DNA of 64,000 bases, from contig NW_015971550.1 of NCBI RefSeq assembly GCF_000182565.1, positions 358,579-422,578 on the forward strand, written 5' to 3'. Under the pieces are notes generated by a model, which worked only from the letters and a program-made list of their open reading frames with translations, was not told where the DNA came from and made no database searches. Shown piece after piece: positions 9,688 through 22,485 of this stretch. Numbering within the stretch: position 1 is the first letter of the stretch; the number at the start of each line of letters is the position of its first letter. Position numbers and translations under genes: made by a program. The DNA comes from Spizellomyces punctatus DAOM BR117 (taxonomy: Eukaryota > Chytridiomycota > Chytridiomycetes > Spizellomycetales > Spizellomycetaceae).

Positions 9688-12600
9688 TCAACCTCCAGAT
9701 CCCAAACCCATGGTTTCGATCCTATCTCGGGCCAGACGTAGCTCACCCCCCACATCTCCCAAACACGTTCTAGCCACTTCACGGGAGCATCCACTCACAT
9801 CGCACAGCCACTGGATCTTTTCAATTTCGATTGCTCGCGATAGATAGAATTGAAGTTTCGCATCCACGTCGCCTTTTACGGGTACGAAGAGGTCATTGTT
9901 CGCAGATTTTACCCGGACGATGAAGCTAGCGGCTATGGGACGGTGATCACTGATAGTTGGTGAAAAGCGGGTGTAGATCTGGAGGCGGACGTCGGGACCT
10001 CGGTAGAGGACCTGGTACAATATAACCAGTAAGATCGGCGTTTCATGCTTCAGTCAATTTGAAAGGTCCAGCAAACTCACCCGATCACACCAACTCGGAA
10101 CTCGCCGCTTTTCGCTTGTATCATACCGATCCGTCCCCACATCATACTTGAACGTAGGGGCAAAGTTTAGCGGCCCCTCCGCGAACCCTCGAAGTCCAAA
10201 CGAAGGATTTGTCATCATCTGCCGGATCAGCTGATCATGTTCCTGGAGCGTTGCCCAATCTTGCTGTTCCACAAGCTCAACGACACGCTCACGGGCGAGA
10301 TCAATACGATAATTTAGATCGCCGGACCAAAAGACATTCTCATGGTCCTGTCATCATCGCGTATTAGACTCTATCCGGTCTGCACGGAAGAGTTTTCCAA
10401 CGTACCAAGATCAATGATCCGTCTCCACCTCCGACAAATACACCTTCGTATGATGGTTTAGGGGGGAAGTGCGCATCCTTCAGGATCGTAGCCGTGTCAT
10501 TGTTACGTGCCGACACTTGGTTTTGATGTGCTGCCAGATGGCAGTTGACAAAGCAGAAAGAACTGTCATCGAGTACAAATCTTGTTGCAATGCCGCCCTA
10601 CCGTACAATTTGCATGAGTATCCCGTGGTGGCCAAAGCAATAACAATAGCATAGTCGATTTGCACCTTGTTTCCATGGTATCCTTTCAACCCTGTTTTCA
10701 CCATGTTGACAGCAATATCTTTTATTCGGCCCATCTCTGTCTCCTTAATGAAGACGCATTGAAATAGACCGACCAGCTGCCGACACTCCACAACGCGATA
10801 CCGCGCCTTGGATTGTGCCATATCCACTGCACGCACCAGCGCCTCTTGCCACAGTTTAAATCGATGATCCATATGACTTTGTTGAGATTTCTTGGTCCCC
10901 TTCAACAATTGCTTTGCAGTGACCTTTTTCGATTCCAAGTCCACAAGCTCTTGGAATCCAATCACAATGATCTCAGGTTGGTCGGCCACCGTCAGCCATC
11001 TGTTCAGGAAATTGTATTCTTCTGGCACCCTGCTCTCTTCCAATTCCGCTGGTTTGCTGGCGTCTAAATTCCAACTACAAATAAGGACCTTTAAATCGCG
11101 GTAGGTACAACACTCATGTTCACGTAATCTCAATTGATTTTCGATCCAATCTCTAGTCAAAAAGCCGTCCCACATTCTGATCTGGCCATTATCGGACATA
11201 CTGGCAATTTGAAGGCGTCCAGAAAGGAATATGGAACGCTCGTCCATTACGAGCTCATCCACACTTGCAGAATGGTACGCAGGAAACTCTTTGACGGCAG
11301 TCCAACCGCCGTCCATATGTTTGACATCGTAGACGTAAATCTTTCCCGTAGAGAATCCCGCCCATAAATACTGCTCCCCGATTCCTAAAAGTGATGTGAC
11401 GCGATACATCCCCGCATTGACTATGCGCTTCTTCGCAAGGGTCACTGCATCCCACACTGTAATTTTTCCGTCATCATGACCGGAAAACACTGTTGTACCA
11501 TCTCGCGTCGCCGCGAAACAGGTGACGTGACCTGCAGTCAGGGTTCCGTCAAACCTCTGCTGAAAGCAGGAGGAGGCCTCTTCCGTGGGATGGTACACTT
11601 CGATCATCTTGCCCGCTGCAGTCCACAAGCGACCATTGGCTGCAAAGGCAACCGTTTGCCTTGAACTCACTCTAATCACCCGTGGTCGTTGCTGTAGGGT
11701 TATTCTATGTCGGTCTGCGTCTATGCTCCAGATTTTAAGCCCACCATTCTCATCTAATGTCCAGAGTTGCCCATGATACCGCAGCATATGTGTCACTGTT
11801 GCAGAATGAAGCGATCGCCGATCTACAATCTCCCCAACGCTGATGTCCACCTCAATAATCTCACCCTTTTCCAACGCGACCCATAAATAGCGGCCTTCAT
11901 CTTCCATATAATACGTTGGTGCAAAGGCCATAGCATACATTTTAGACTCGCCAATAGAAACCGTACGCATGTTCTCCCCACTTGGAATGTACCACACTCG
12001 TATTTTCTCCGAGCCGGTACATGCATAGTATCCAGATACGGCGAAACACCGAGCGGGACTTTTCAAATACAGATCTGAGTTCGGCAGACCTTCCGCAACA
12101 GGGGGCCGCCGGTTCGTGTGTACCGTATCGGGAGAGTACAACTTTTCACGTCCTCTTAATGCAGCGAATCTATCATCTATGACGGAGAGCGCTTCCGTAT
12201 TGGCGGGACTCGCGGATGCAGCATATGCTTCAAGGGCCTCTTCTACAGCTCGAGCAACAGGACGCGCGGGTAAAGGTGGTGCAGAGTCTAGTAGGGTGAC
12301 AGCATTTGGTGACGCGGCCCGGCGCACGGCTGTTTGTCGATCCATTGGAGAAACCGGTCGTGGTGGAAGAGGGGGTTTTTGAGGGCTTGTTGATAATACT
12401 GGGCGCACTGCGTCGGTTTGGGTTACTCTCGGGTGAGGTGACTCCATTCGTACGAGGGGCGAGGGTGGGGTAATGATCTCCGAGAAGGGATTCGAGTGAA
12501 TATTGTGTCGATCAGACATAGATGGCGGGAGAGGTTGATCTGGTGTCGTATGAATGCTTGGCTTTCCTATTCGTCCCAATGCAGGAGGATTTACGCTGTC

Positions 12601-14064
12601 CAACGCGTTACTTGATCCAAAACTTTGGGCTAAGGCTGCAACGGATCCAGGCTTCCCTCCTGACATCCGCGCCTTTGCCTTCTTGGCTTTTTTTAAATTT
12701 GCCAGACGAGCTTTTTCGTTCTCATTACGGTCATCATCATCTCCAGAATGTTCATCTTCACTGCTTGGTGCAGATTTCGCAATGTCAAACTCGTCCCCAA
12801 AGGGATTTGCAAAGGTTGGTCGTGCGTCATCAAGTACGTCCTGTGAAGTTAATATAGAGGGTGACGAGGCCAGTCTAGACGGATGTATGCTTGCATTTGA
12901 TGAAGGCTCGTCATAAAGCTCCAGGGGACTGGTGTTTGATATCTCACCGTTTCGGGTTCGCCTTGGAGACATTTTGCTCCCAGGAGGAGGTGGAAGAAGT
13001 GCCCCAGCAGATGCAGAAAACCCTAAGGGCTGAGACCCAGCCGTTCTGCGCAAGTCTTCAAAACCAGGGGACAGGTTTACAGTGTTGATCGGTAAAGGTC
13101 TGTTACCGACAGTAATAGGTTTTACAGAAGGGAGCATTTCTGTCACCTGCTTTGCTGCCGTGTTTGCAGCTGTAGGAGCTATAGCGGTCGAGTTGTTTGC
13201 TGAACCACTCTCCTCGAAAGTGACCCAGCCCGGGAATGCTTTACCAGAAGGCTGAAAAACCGAAGATTGCACAGGCTTGCTGCCTGTTCCCGCTGTAGCC
13301 GAGAGTCCGTCAAAAGCACGCGCAAGATCTTTCACGCCGCCTCCGGTGGAGTTCTCGGCAGCCAATGCCGAACTCCCTCTAGGGAGGTTTGAGGTAGTAG
13401 CGGATATGCTGCGTGCCTCACTTGTTAGCAATTTGCTAATGGATGACGTATTTTGAATTGTCTGGATATCTGCGACCGTACTCCTTCGCACTCCAAAATT
13501 AAATGATTTCTCAGGAAGATCTCGCCCAAGTTGCACTTCAAGCCCCTTTGCCATCTCACTGATACGCGCCGCACTTGCTGGTCCGGCGCCAATTCCTCCA
13601 TTGTTCATCGGGCTTAATCTTTCCACTTTGGGAGAGATATTTGCCTCACTAGCATGTGTGTCATCAAATGGATCGAAAACAGGTGATGCCTTTGGAGGGC
13701 TTGACGCTCCCGAGTCACTAGATATAGTTGACATGAACGTACTTGAAAGATTTGGCTGCGAAGAGTTATGATACCATGGTTCAACCTGGGCATGCATTGT
13801 CTGCGGCGTAGTTGCCTGGCCTAGAGAGACACCCGCATGCGTTCCGCGCCCTCCCAACGCCGACATGGACACTTCTCGTGCAGCCCCAGCTAAAAAGGGA
13901 TTTGTCGCCGAAAGTGACAGTGAACCGATATCGAATCGATCCCGGGCTGAAGGCGGTGGAGAAGGGGTATTCATTTTTTGACCAAGCTCCGTTGTAGTGC
14001 TCCTTTGTTCTGTTGAAAAGGACGATGTGTCTGGTCGTCGCCAGCTGTGTTCAGGGGAGGTCAT
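9688..14064 (-). CDS. WD40-containing inositol polyphosphate 5-phosphatase
   Basis: Four exons (14064-10666, 10597-10406, 10347-10081, 10011-9688) join in frame to 1393 residues; introns are 68, 58 and 69 bp. The first ~650 residues are low-complexity and Ser/Pro-rich. Residues about 660-980 hold WD40-type repeats (ACTGSEKIRVWYIPSGE; FSGHDDGKITVWDAVTLAKK). Residues about 985-1320 are the 5-phosphatase catalytic domain: LICSWNLDASKP, IVIGFQELVD, FVNCHLAAHQ, FWSGDLNYRI, VPSWCDRV and ISDHRPI. These are the metal and catalytic blocks of the DNase I-like fold and all are intact. Known enzymes remove the 5-phosphate from PI(4,5)P2 or PI(3,4,5)P3 and act in membrane traffic and cytoskeleton control. 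The WD40-5-phosphatase order matches plant and fungal WD40-type 5PTases. Start MTSPEHSWRRP is the first ATG. Confidence 0.92.
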
Positions 14065-14568
14065 TGAGGTAGATGGTACTGGAGAGGAATAAATGAAACC
14101 AGCAGCAAAGCAGGTATTCGAAGCCGAGGACAGAGGGAACTATCGAAAGGGATACCTTGTGTATACAGTTCCGAGGGTATGCGTCTCTAAGAACTGATGA
14201 ATAGGTTTTCAAGCGGGGATCTCGTGCATGACGGCGTTGGGCAGTGTAAACTGCTGCGACTCCGACCTGCGTGCGGCATCTGGTCCCGATCACGTGCAAG
14301 CGCATGTCAAAGCCCACAATGCAAGATAAACAAAGGGCATGAAAAATCCTGGGGACTGTCGACCCGTCTATTTACAATGTGTTCCAACTTTCGTGTGGGG
14401 TTTTTGGGGTTGGGATGTTAAAAAGAGGAACTGCAAAAAGAGACGAATGAACAGCAGGAAGTGGTGGCATTAGTGCCGCCTTACAGCTCTTGGACGTTCA
14501 TCTTTTGATTTTGGCTTCACCCTGAATTCCATCGGATTGTATTTACGTTGTATAGAGCGCCAGTCAGC
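14065..14568. other. Intergenic between the phosphatase start and the hemerythrin gene end
   Basis: Holds the promoter/5' leader of the WD40-5-phosphatase and the 3' UTR of the hemerythrin-like gene. No further feature is seen. Confidence 0.5.
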
Positions 14569-15100
14569 TCATGACAGCATAAGCCGCATCTCCTCTGGTG
14601 AAAATAGGCTCTTCATCTTTTCTGGAGCAGTCAGGTCCTCCTCCAGCCGCATATGGGGGAAGACCAAATCCCGCAGCTCCTTTAAAAGCTTTGTAAACCC
14701 CTCAACATCAAAAGTCTCTTCTTCCTGACACCTTTCTCCTTTCCTTTTTTCCTCTTCGCAAGTCTGCTCAATCTTCTCCATAATTTTTTCGAGTTGCTTA
14801 TGGTCTTTGGCAAAGCCGCTTACGTCCATCTTCCGTGCCAGGAAGGGAAAAATGCGGCGGTCTTCTATTGTGTGATGCGTATGTAGATAGGAGAGATACT
14901 GAGCCGTGGAGCGAAGCAGAGGTTTTGGAGATTTCCGTTTCAGAGATTCAGCTTCCTGTAAGATGGTTGGGTTGAGTTAACAAGAGTAATCAGCCATTTG
15001 GTGATATCTATCAACGTGCTTGAATAAGTCGGCATAGGTCTCTTCTAAAATGGTCGTGGAATGATTTCAAGGTGGCGGACCAATTGGTATAGGGATCCAT
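14569..15100 (-). CDS. Hemerythrin-like (HHE) domain protein
   Basis: Start ATG at 15100 (MDPYTNWSATLKSFHDHFRR). Exon 1 ends at 15016; exon 2 runs 14951-14569, about 155 residues in all. The four-helix HHE metal-binding pattern is complete: FHDHFRRDL, then HTHHTIEDRRIFPFL, then DHKQLEKIMEKIE, then FPHMRLEEDLTAPE. In the family these His, Asp and Glu residues bind a di-iron centre; functions range from oxygen/NO sensing to iron handling. The splice site is unusual: GT at 15015 needs the acceptor AAG at 14952, while the better-looking CTTACAG acceptor only fits a GC donor at CAA|GCACGT. Either choice keeps the domain. It lies head-to-head with the second 5-phosphatase, sharing about 245 bp. Confidence 0.85.
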
Positions 15101-15345
15101 TGCGTCGTGTGTCCTGGTGATTCGCGTTGGAAATGTGTTCAGCAATTTGTGGGAATTGGCCTACACGTTATGGCTTTGGTTGTTTTCAAATAGCGCGCAA
15201 CCAGCGTTGTTGGTCCTTCTGTGACCCTCAAAACAAATTGGGTTCCGATCACACCACCATGAAATAGTCCGAATCCTACCCAGAAAGCACATAAGGGGAA
15301 CCATCTAAAACCGTTTCTTTAATGAAATGAAGTCTGCCACTCCAT
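15101..15345. promoter_or_regulatory. Shared divergent promoter region
   Basis: Only 245 bp separate the start codons of the leftward hemerythrin-like gene (15100) and the rightward 5-phosphatase (15346), so promoter elements for both must lie here. I see no clear TATA box. Confidence 0.5.
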
Positions 15346-17565
15346 ATGAGCTCCAGGATCGCTCCAACGAGGACGAACGGTCTTGCAGCTCCATCCGATG
15401 AGGATGATGCGACCAGAATTGGTTGCTGCGCATGGTTGGGGTGTGCATTTTGGAAGCGGAGAACGGGCCATGGAACTCCTGAGCTTGCGGTTCCCCAAAT
15501 ATCTGTGGATAAAAGAGAGGAAGATGAAACTACATCCCCACAAGTTGCGGAAGAATCTTCAGATCTCATCCCTGAGGCGAAACTTGATCCTGCTGGCCGC
15601 GTTCGTAACGTTCGTCAAACTCATGCGCCAGCCCTTCCAAATGATTGGAAGCAGATCTTTCGGAGGTCGGAAAGTCAAGAGCTGAGTTCAAATACTGAAG
15701 CAAAGAAACGGAAAAGGACAAATGTTGTAAAACCTGTTGACGACGGGATCGCAGTGAAACCTGTTGCGAAACGAGATCCTCTTCCTCCAATCCGCACTGC
15801 ACCTCGGCCGCCCGGACAACTGGATGAAATTTCAACGACCTCAGTAAAACCCATTGAACAGCTTTCTCCTCCCCAAGACTTGACACACAACGCCTCGCAT
15901 AGTAACCTGAAAGGTACGTACCGGAAAATGACCTCTTCTGTTGACCTGTATCTTATAATATTCTCTTTAGGGTTCTCTTCGGGGACCAGTCTACGTGGCA
16001 GCTGGAACCATCTCGCCCGGACCTTGCGTCATGCATTCAGTTACAGCCGAGAGAACATAATCACAGAACCTCTGCGAATTTTCGTTGGAACTTGGAATAT
16101 GAACGCCCGGGTGAGTACTCTGCCGTGCATCCTTCTGCCACAAGGTTGTTAACCCGCTCCCCAGCTACCGACAGGCAATATAAGCTCCTTTTTGGGTGAC
16201 CGTCGCACCAATACCCGGCCACCTTTCAAGAACTGTCAGTTGCTCATCATCGGCACCCAGGAATGCGAAGAACGCCTCGAAACGGCAGGAATTCGTCAGC
16301 CTAAAGAGAAATCCCGGTGGCTCGAGCTGTTGAAAGAAGTGATTGGACCCCGCTATGTCCTTGTAGGAACTAAAACGCTAGTTGGGTTACATCTGGCAAT
16401 ATTTGTCGTGCGATGGACTGCAAAAAATGTTCAAGGTGCGGGTCTGTTGTACGAGGAAAGTTTAATTGTCCACATTGTTTGTTGAACGTTTGATTGTTGA
16501 ACAGATGTCATGTCAGGAGACGTCAAAGTGTATCTCAATGGTGCAAAAGGAGCAGTGGGGATCTCATTCCAGTTCTGCGGACGCTCATTCTGCTTTATAA
16601 ATGCGCACCTTAAAGGTCAGTTGCCGCAAACAATCACCCTTGATCTTGTATGCTTAATGGGTTCCTCGGAATGAAGCACATGAAGGAGCTGTGGAACGTC
16701 GTAACGCTGACTGGAAAAAAATAAACGAAACAATGCCATTACCTGGATACGGGCCCGAAGATGGGGGTAAGTAATTGAAGAAAGGGACCTTGATCTGATG
16801 CATCTTTAAAAAACGACGCCGACATTCCCTTGTGTCGTTATTAGGCTGTACTGGTGTGGTGGAGCGATTTGATTATGTCTTTTGGATGGGAGATTTGAAC
16901 TATAGGACAAACTTGGGTGTCAATAAAGTGGGACTCGCAAAAGCCCTGCTTGGGAAAGAAGAGCCGGAGATTGGGGTTAGTTTCAGCGCTCTGACCTTGT
17001 TATGTACGTGCCTGCCTTCAGGATGCTAATGACGCATATATAGATCTTCCTGGCAAACGATGAGCTTCGCCGCGCCTATGAAGCCAGCCTCATATTTCCA
17101 GGATTCTCCGAGGGAAACATCAAATTCAAACCGACCTTCAAGTTTGACACGCTACCTGGTTCTCCGACATCTCCCACATCTCCACCATCAACCCCTTCCA
17201 GTCTCTCCTTCATGCCCGGTTATGATTCATCATCCAAGCAACGTATGCCGAGCTACACTGATCGGATACTGTTTCGGACAAGACTGCAGTCAACATCAGG
17301 GACCACGAAAAGTACCGCGGGCTTAAACGCAATCACGGCACTAGGAGCAGGACTCAATCAACGGGTTCATGTGGAAGTGTATACCGATTGCCCAGACGTC
17401 ATTGACAGTGATCATAAGCCTGTCTATGGGATATACAGACTGGACGAGGAACTGCAAATAGATCTAAATGAAGAGACTGAAGAACGATTGCATGCGCATA
17501 TTCCACAACCATCGAGGTGGCGGCGATGGTTACCGGGCAAGAAACAGCAGATTTCTCCAGAATAG
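15346..17565 (+). CDS. Type II inositol polyphosphate 5-phosphatase (no WD40)
   Basis: Seven exons (15346-15913, 15971-16110, 16165-16435, 16505-16615, 16677-16766, 16845-16975, 17044-17565) join in frame to 610 residues. Residues 1-~215 are variable, with a Cys/Trp-rich patch (IGCCAWLGCAFWKRR) that could associate with membrane. The catalytic domain spans about 224-585 and keeps all blocks: RIFVGTWNMNAR, LIIGTQECEE, GAKGAVGISF, FINAHLKAHEG, FWMGDLNYRT, MPSYTDRILFR and VIDSDHKPVYG. The C-terminus is strongly basic (RWRRWLPGKK), fitting phosphoinositide membranes. Expected reaction: removal of the 5-phosphate from PI(4,5)P2 or related lipids. It is distinct in sequence and architecture from the phosphatase at 9.7-14.1 kb, so this is not a recent tandem duplicate. 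Confidence 0.92.
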
Positions 17566-17879
17566 AATACTTTGTACTTAATCTGTGTATTTAGTGGAAA
17601 TCATAATCGGGAACTGCTACTCGTCGCATTTCGTGCTATTTTCACATTGCTCAATGTTATCAGGCAATCACCGCCATCTCGAGGCGGCAGGCCGCTTTGT
17701 CAACCGGCCGTCCACAGCTGCCTATGGTGACTTGTCGTATTAGCGGAAGTTGAAATCTTGGAGGATTCGGACTAACATTTCGGACTTTCCATCTGTCCAT
17801 TTTTGGGTTAATGAGACAGGCTCATTGACATTTCACATCGGCAACGGAACGCTGCACCTCTGCAGGCATCACGCCAACC
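17566..17879. other. Intergenic between the 5-phosphatase and CAF-1
   Basis: 314 bp containing the terminator of the 5-phosphatase and the promoter of the CAF-1 gene. No distinct element recognised. Confidence 0.5.
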
Positions 17880-20800
17880 ATGGTCGCGGATAACGGGCCA
17901 AGGCGTGCCAGTGCACAGAAGCGAAGTGTAACAAATGGAGAAACCTCGTCCAAACCCTCGACACCGTCTTCTACTTTGCACAAGTTCTTTCAACGAAAGG
18001 GAGCGGATTCTTCCTCGCCAACTCCTGAGCGAACAGGTAAAAGAACGACGTTGATAAATGTCTCCTCTGGGTGAATGATCGAATGCTCACCGCTGTATTC
18101 GTATTCCTTCTCAGTTGTCGAAGGTACACTTCATGTCGCATCCGAGAGTAGTACCCAAGAAAGCGGTCTGGACCAAGACAGGGCAAGCGAGGCGAAGACT
18201 GCAAAGAAGCGCAAAGAACCCAACGAATTAAACGAAATCCCGAGGCCGTCCGGCACCGTTCGTGAAGCAGTCTCTCCAACGCAGATTGATCAGGAAACAT
18301 CCACCATATTAGCAACAGAACATTCGTCACGTAAAAAGCAGAAACTCCAGCATGAACATGGGAAAGAAGGAGATACAGCACCGTTTCCGGTCGATATCAG
18401 CAAGGGGAAAGTCGTATTTTTAGAAAAGAAGATGAATTTCTCAAGGCATCCGTCGACTGTGTCCGAGCTGGCTGCCTTTTTCGAATTTAAGCAGGAACAG
18501 AGTTCAGCTGCATTGGACGAAATACCATCGCAATTCCGAGGCCTCTTGGCGAAATTAATAGAGGAAAGTCCCCTCGAGCTGCAGATGTTGGCTGAAAGCG
18601 TTAGGGAAGCGCTCTGTCCCCCTTCCTTTGATGACCAGGAGGAAGATGAAGATTTTATTCGGTCCGAGTCGATCCAAGCTGGGATCCAAGCGATCGCAGA
18701 ACGGCAAAATTATGGCATACAATGGAGAGGCTCCACTTGCCCGAAATTGGCAGTCTGGCGATGGGAAGTGCAAGATCTATCCTTATTCACCAGTGAAATG
18801 GCGGATCACATTCGTCAAAGACGGGCAAAACGACGCCAGGCAGCTAGGATTTTGCACGACATTTTCGAAAAACTTTCTGTGGAAGAACAAACGAAATTGC
18901 TACCCGGCGACTGTAGTCCGCGTAATGACCAGAAGAGGGTGGAGGCAGAAGCCAGAAATGCTGCCAGATTAGCTGAAAAAGACGCGAAATTGAAGTTGAA
19001 GGAACAGAGAGCTGCTGAAAAGGCTGCGGAAAAAGCTGAGAGAGAAAGGAAAGCGGCAGAAAAAGCGGCGGAAAAGGTCGAGAAGGAACGAATAGCGGCG
19101 GAGAAAAAGGCTGAGAAGGAGAGGAAAGTCGCAGAGAAAAAGGCGGAGAAGGAGAAATTGGAGGCAGAAAAGCAGGCAGCCCGAGAAGCGGAGGAGGCAG
19201 CAAAGGCCAAACAGTTGAGTATCGCAGGGTTTTTCTCGCGCCGAAAGAAAGACGAGACGAAAGAAGAATTACCGGTGCCAGTTAAATCAGAAACGCAGAC
19301 CTTCTGGGAACATTTCCCGCCGTTCCATAAAAAGGAGCGAGTCTTCCATGCTCCTTATAATAGGTTCTGGAGAGAATTGCCACCAGACATTGTTGACACC
19401 CTGTTCAAGGATGAGGAAGTCTCATTACCATGCTTTCCTCGCATCATCAATGGAACGGCTCAGCAATCTGAGGGAAAACCTACGGATGCTATGGATATAG
19501 ATAAAGATGATACTCTGAGCACACTTGGAAAGGTGAAGTGGAAGTTACTGCAATTTCACGAGAACTTTCGGCCAGCGTACTGGGGAACATGGTCAAAGAA
19601 AAGCACTCGGGTTACGGGGAGAAGACCTTTTGCCAAAGACATCGACCTGCTGGAGTATGATTATGACAGCGAAGCAGAGTGGGAGGAGGAAGAACCTGGG
19701 GAAGAGCTGCGGAGTGATGATGAGGATGAGGAGGACGGGTCAGAGGTGGGCGATGCCGATGAGGACGAGGTATTTTTCGTGCAGTCTACACACACGGATA
19801 AACTCTTTATAAACGGACGTGATCTTAGGATAATTGGTTGGTTCCACATGGCTACTTGTCAGATGATGAAGGGGTGGAGAAGGATGCGGAAGATGAAGTG
19901 GAGGCCATCAAGCGTGAGTGGAGACTTTCAACATCAAATCAAACACCTTCCACATACGTAATTTGCTATTGAACACTGCTAGGCGCTCAACAAATTGTCC
20001 CAACATCCAAACGAGCAAAGGAGCGACCAAAATGGGGCGTGCTGGCAGCCTTGGTTCCCGATATAAAAGGACCTCATTTGGTTAATGCGTACGAGGTGGA
20101 CGATACGACACACCCGTTGAGTCAGTATCGTGCGCAATCTCTCCTGGGTAAGGGTCCTTCATTTGATAACAAAATACGTTGATCAAGCCGTGGTAACCCG
20201 CACCCGGTCAGATATCTGCGTGAACATTGACCCGTTCGAAAGTGGTGCAATGAAAGAGGACCCACAGACTGTACTTGATAATGGTACAGTAAAAGATACG
20301 ACGGTGAGGAAAACTCCCGGAAGCAAGAAGGCAGCTTTCCCAGAGGAACGCATTTCGGAATTGATTCAGGTAATGGCATTCCTTGATATACACTTTATGC
20401 TTTGCCTTTGTTGATAAGCAATCTCAACTGCAGATGATCTCCGGGCGGACCGAAGGAATATCTAAATTGGTGGATGAAATCAAGAGCAGGTATGTTACTA
20501 TTGTTGCCCCACGTCAATAGTCTATTCTTGCCAGTAAATAATAGAAACTTGGATACTGTAGATGCCCCGAAGTCTCCAAAGCGCAAATTGAAGCAAAGAT
20601 AAGAGAAGTGGCAGTGAGGGAAAAGCAAGGAAATGATCAGGTAGGTATAGTACTGGAATGTTTGGAAACACTTTCGGTTGCAGGTTAACTGTCATGCCAC
20701 GGTTGCAGAAACCGCGCTGGCATATTCGGGATGGCACTCGTTCTGTGGTAAGATCGGCGGTGGCAGTGATTTGCATACCGGTCATGTCTGACTATTGGTT

Positions 20801-22485
20801 ATAGGCATCCCTACCCGGGACGGCATCAAGAGTTGCACCTTCAAGTCCCGGCTCTATTCTTGGCTATCTGAGTCCCAAAGCTTCAAGACCTGAGACACCG
20901 ATTGGCACCCCGTCGCGACGTGCAGCGGCTGAGAATCTTCAAGAGTCGCCATTGAAACGGCTTTTAAGCACGCCGGTCAGAAAGATCATGAAAGCTGATG
21001 ATCGGGTGTCTGTCGTTATCCCCTCTCCCGACATTGTCTCTTGCAAACCGGAGGAGTTTGCCACAATCGTAACGACATTGGAAACCTCTGCCACAACTAC
21101 GCCGGACACATGCGTGAACCTTCTTACAACCTCCAAAGCGATAACATATCGCGTTTATGACATGCCTGTAGAGTTGGTTTCAACACTATTGCAAGTAGCC
21201 GGCAATAGTGAGACCACTGGTTCCCTTCGAAGTAAATGCCTGCGAGTATTAGGAAATTACGTGTCTGTTCTGGAACAGCATTTGCGAAAGGATGGCAGTG
21301 TGTCACAAATGTGCGTTTTGCAAAGAATCACCGTTATTATGGCGATTGCGCCTAATACGTCCCCTTACTCAGGGAAGAGAATAGAAAACGATGGAAGTCT
21401 GTCCTGGACCAGCCAGAGATTTTTAACTGCATGGATAGAAATTTGGTGGTGTCTGAAGAGAACGGTAAGTGCCTCGGGAAGGAATTCCAAGTCGGTTTTG
21501 AGAGTACCAATAAATGCTCTGTTTTGACTATCGTATATTTGGGAAACGGTGAGCGCAGGTGCTACTTCCCTTGTGGTGAAAAACGCAGTAGGTTGATGCT
21601 TGACGTAAGTTCGTGACGTTGGGTGAGACTGACCGTTTATCTTTACCTAGTTACGGTTACTTGTGTTTCTAGTCCAGTCAACCGATCCTATGATTCGGCC
21701 ACTTGTCGACGGTGCGTTTCTTCTTTCCTGACGTTCCTGTATCGTCCGCGGTTGACTCAAGCTACGTGATTAGATCTCCGTAGGCAGATTGCACAGCGAT
21801 GGATGAGCCAGTTGGTCAACATGCTGGAGGATAGCCCTGTAGAAGTTGTGGGGTACTGTGTGGCACTGGTACTCAATCGACGATTTCCCTTTTACTTGTC
21901 AAAACCCGCTATTGTTAACGTCGTCGTTTTTAGATCGATTCGGCGGTCGATATATATGAGGGTTTTAACGGTTCGAAACAGTGGGAGCTGATAGAGCGAC
22001 TTTTGCCATACTTCAGAAAGTTAGAGGTGTGACACAACCAGGTTGTTACAAGTGTTTTCATAATGTTAACATGTCTTTCTCAGCTATACCGAGGCCCAGA
22101 TGGTGTACTCCGGGATAAGTATATGGGAGTAAAGAAATATGCTCTCAGAATACTAGTGGCATTCATGACTCGAGAGGAGTGGAAAGTAAGGCTTTACTTT
22201 GGTTGATGTCTTCAGCAAGCGGAGCTGTAAAATTCACTTGTTTTTCAGCTCGCGAATACCCCATACTCCCATAGTCAGGCGATCATCGATGCCCTAACAG
22301 ATATGAAGGTCGCTAACGAGAATCAAATCTTATTCCGAGCAGTGGATGAGTGTCTGACGTTGGTTGGTGCCACGGTGAGGTGCTATGGAACGTCTTCTTT
22401 TCTTGTGAGTGGTCTAACCCCCAATTTGCATCGCACTGCTTAGGAATCGCATAGTCTTCCGATGGAAATAGATGGCGAGGAATAG
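17880..22485 (+). CDS. CAF-1 large subunit (p150/Rlf2) with a helical-repeat-like C-terminal extension
   Basis: Seventeen exons join in frame to 1172 residues: 17880-18036, 18115-19769, 19829-19913, 19983-20147, 20212-20369, 20434-20489, 20562-20640, 20709-20747, 20805-21310, 21373-21464, 21559-21587, 21651-21711, 21774-21847, 21934-22026, 22084-22185, 22249-22374, 22444-22485. Features in order: possible PCNA motif STLHKFFQRK; Lys/Glu/Arg helix about 325-415; canonical PIP box QLSIAGFF at residue ~419; CAF-1A core WGTWSKKSTRVTGRRPF; acidic stretch; DNWLVPHGYLSDDEG; and the C-terminal winged-helix part (FPEERISELIQ, SKAQIEAKIREVAVREK). CAF-1 deposits H3-H4 behind replication forks. Beyond residue ~800, where family members normally end, a further ~370 residues carry helical HEAT/ARM-like segments (SLVVKNALRLLVFLVQ; KKYALRILVAFMTREE), ending MEIDGEE. 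No stop separates the two parts; fusion versus two genes needs transcript data. Confidence 0.85.
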
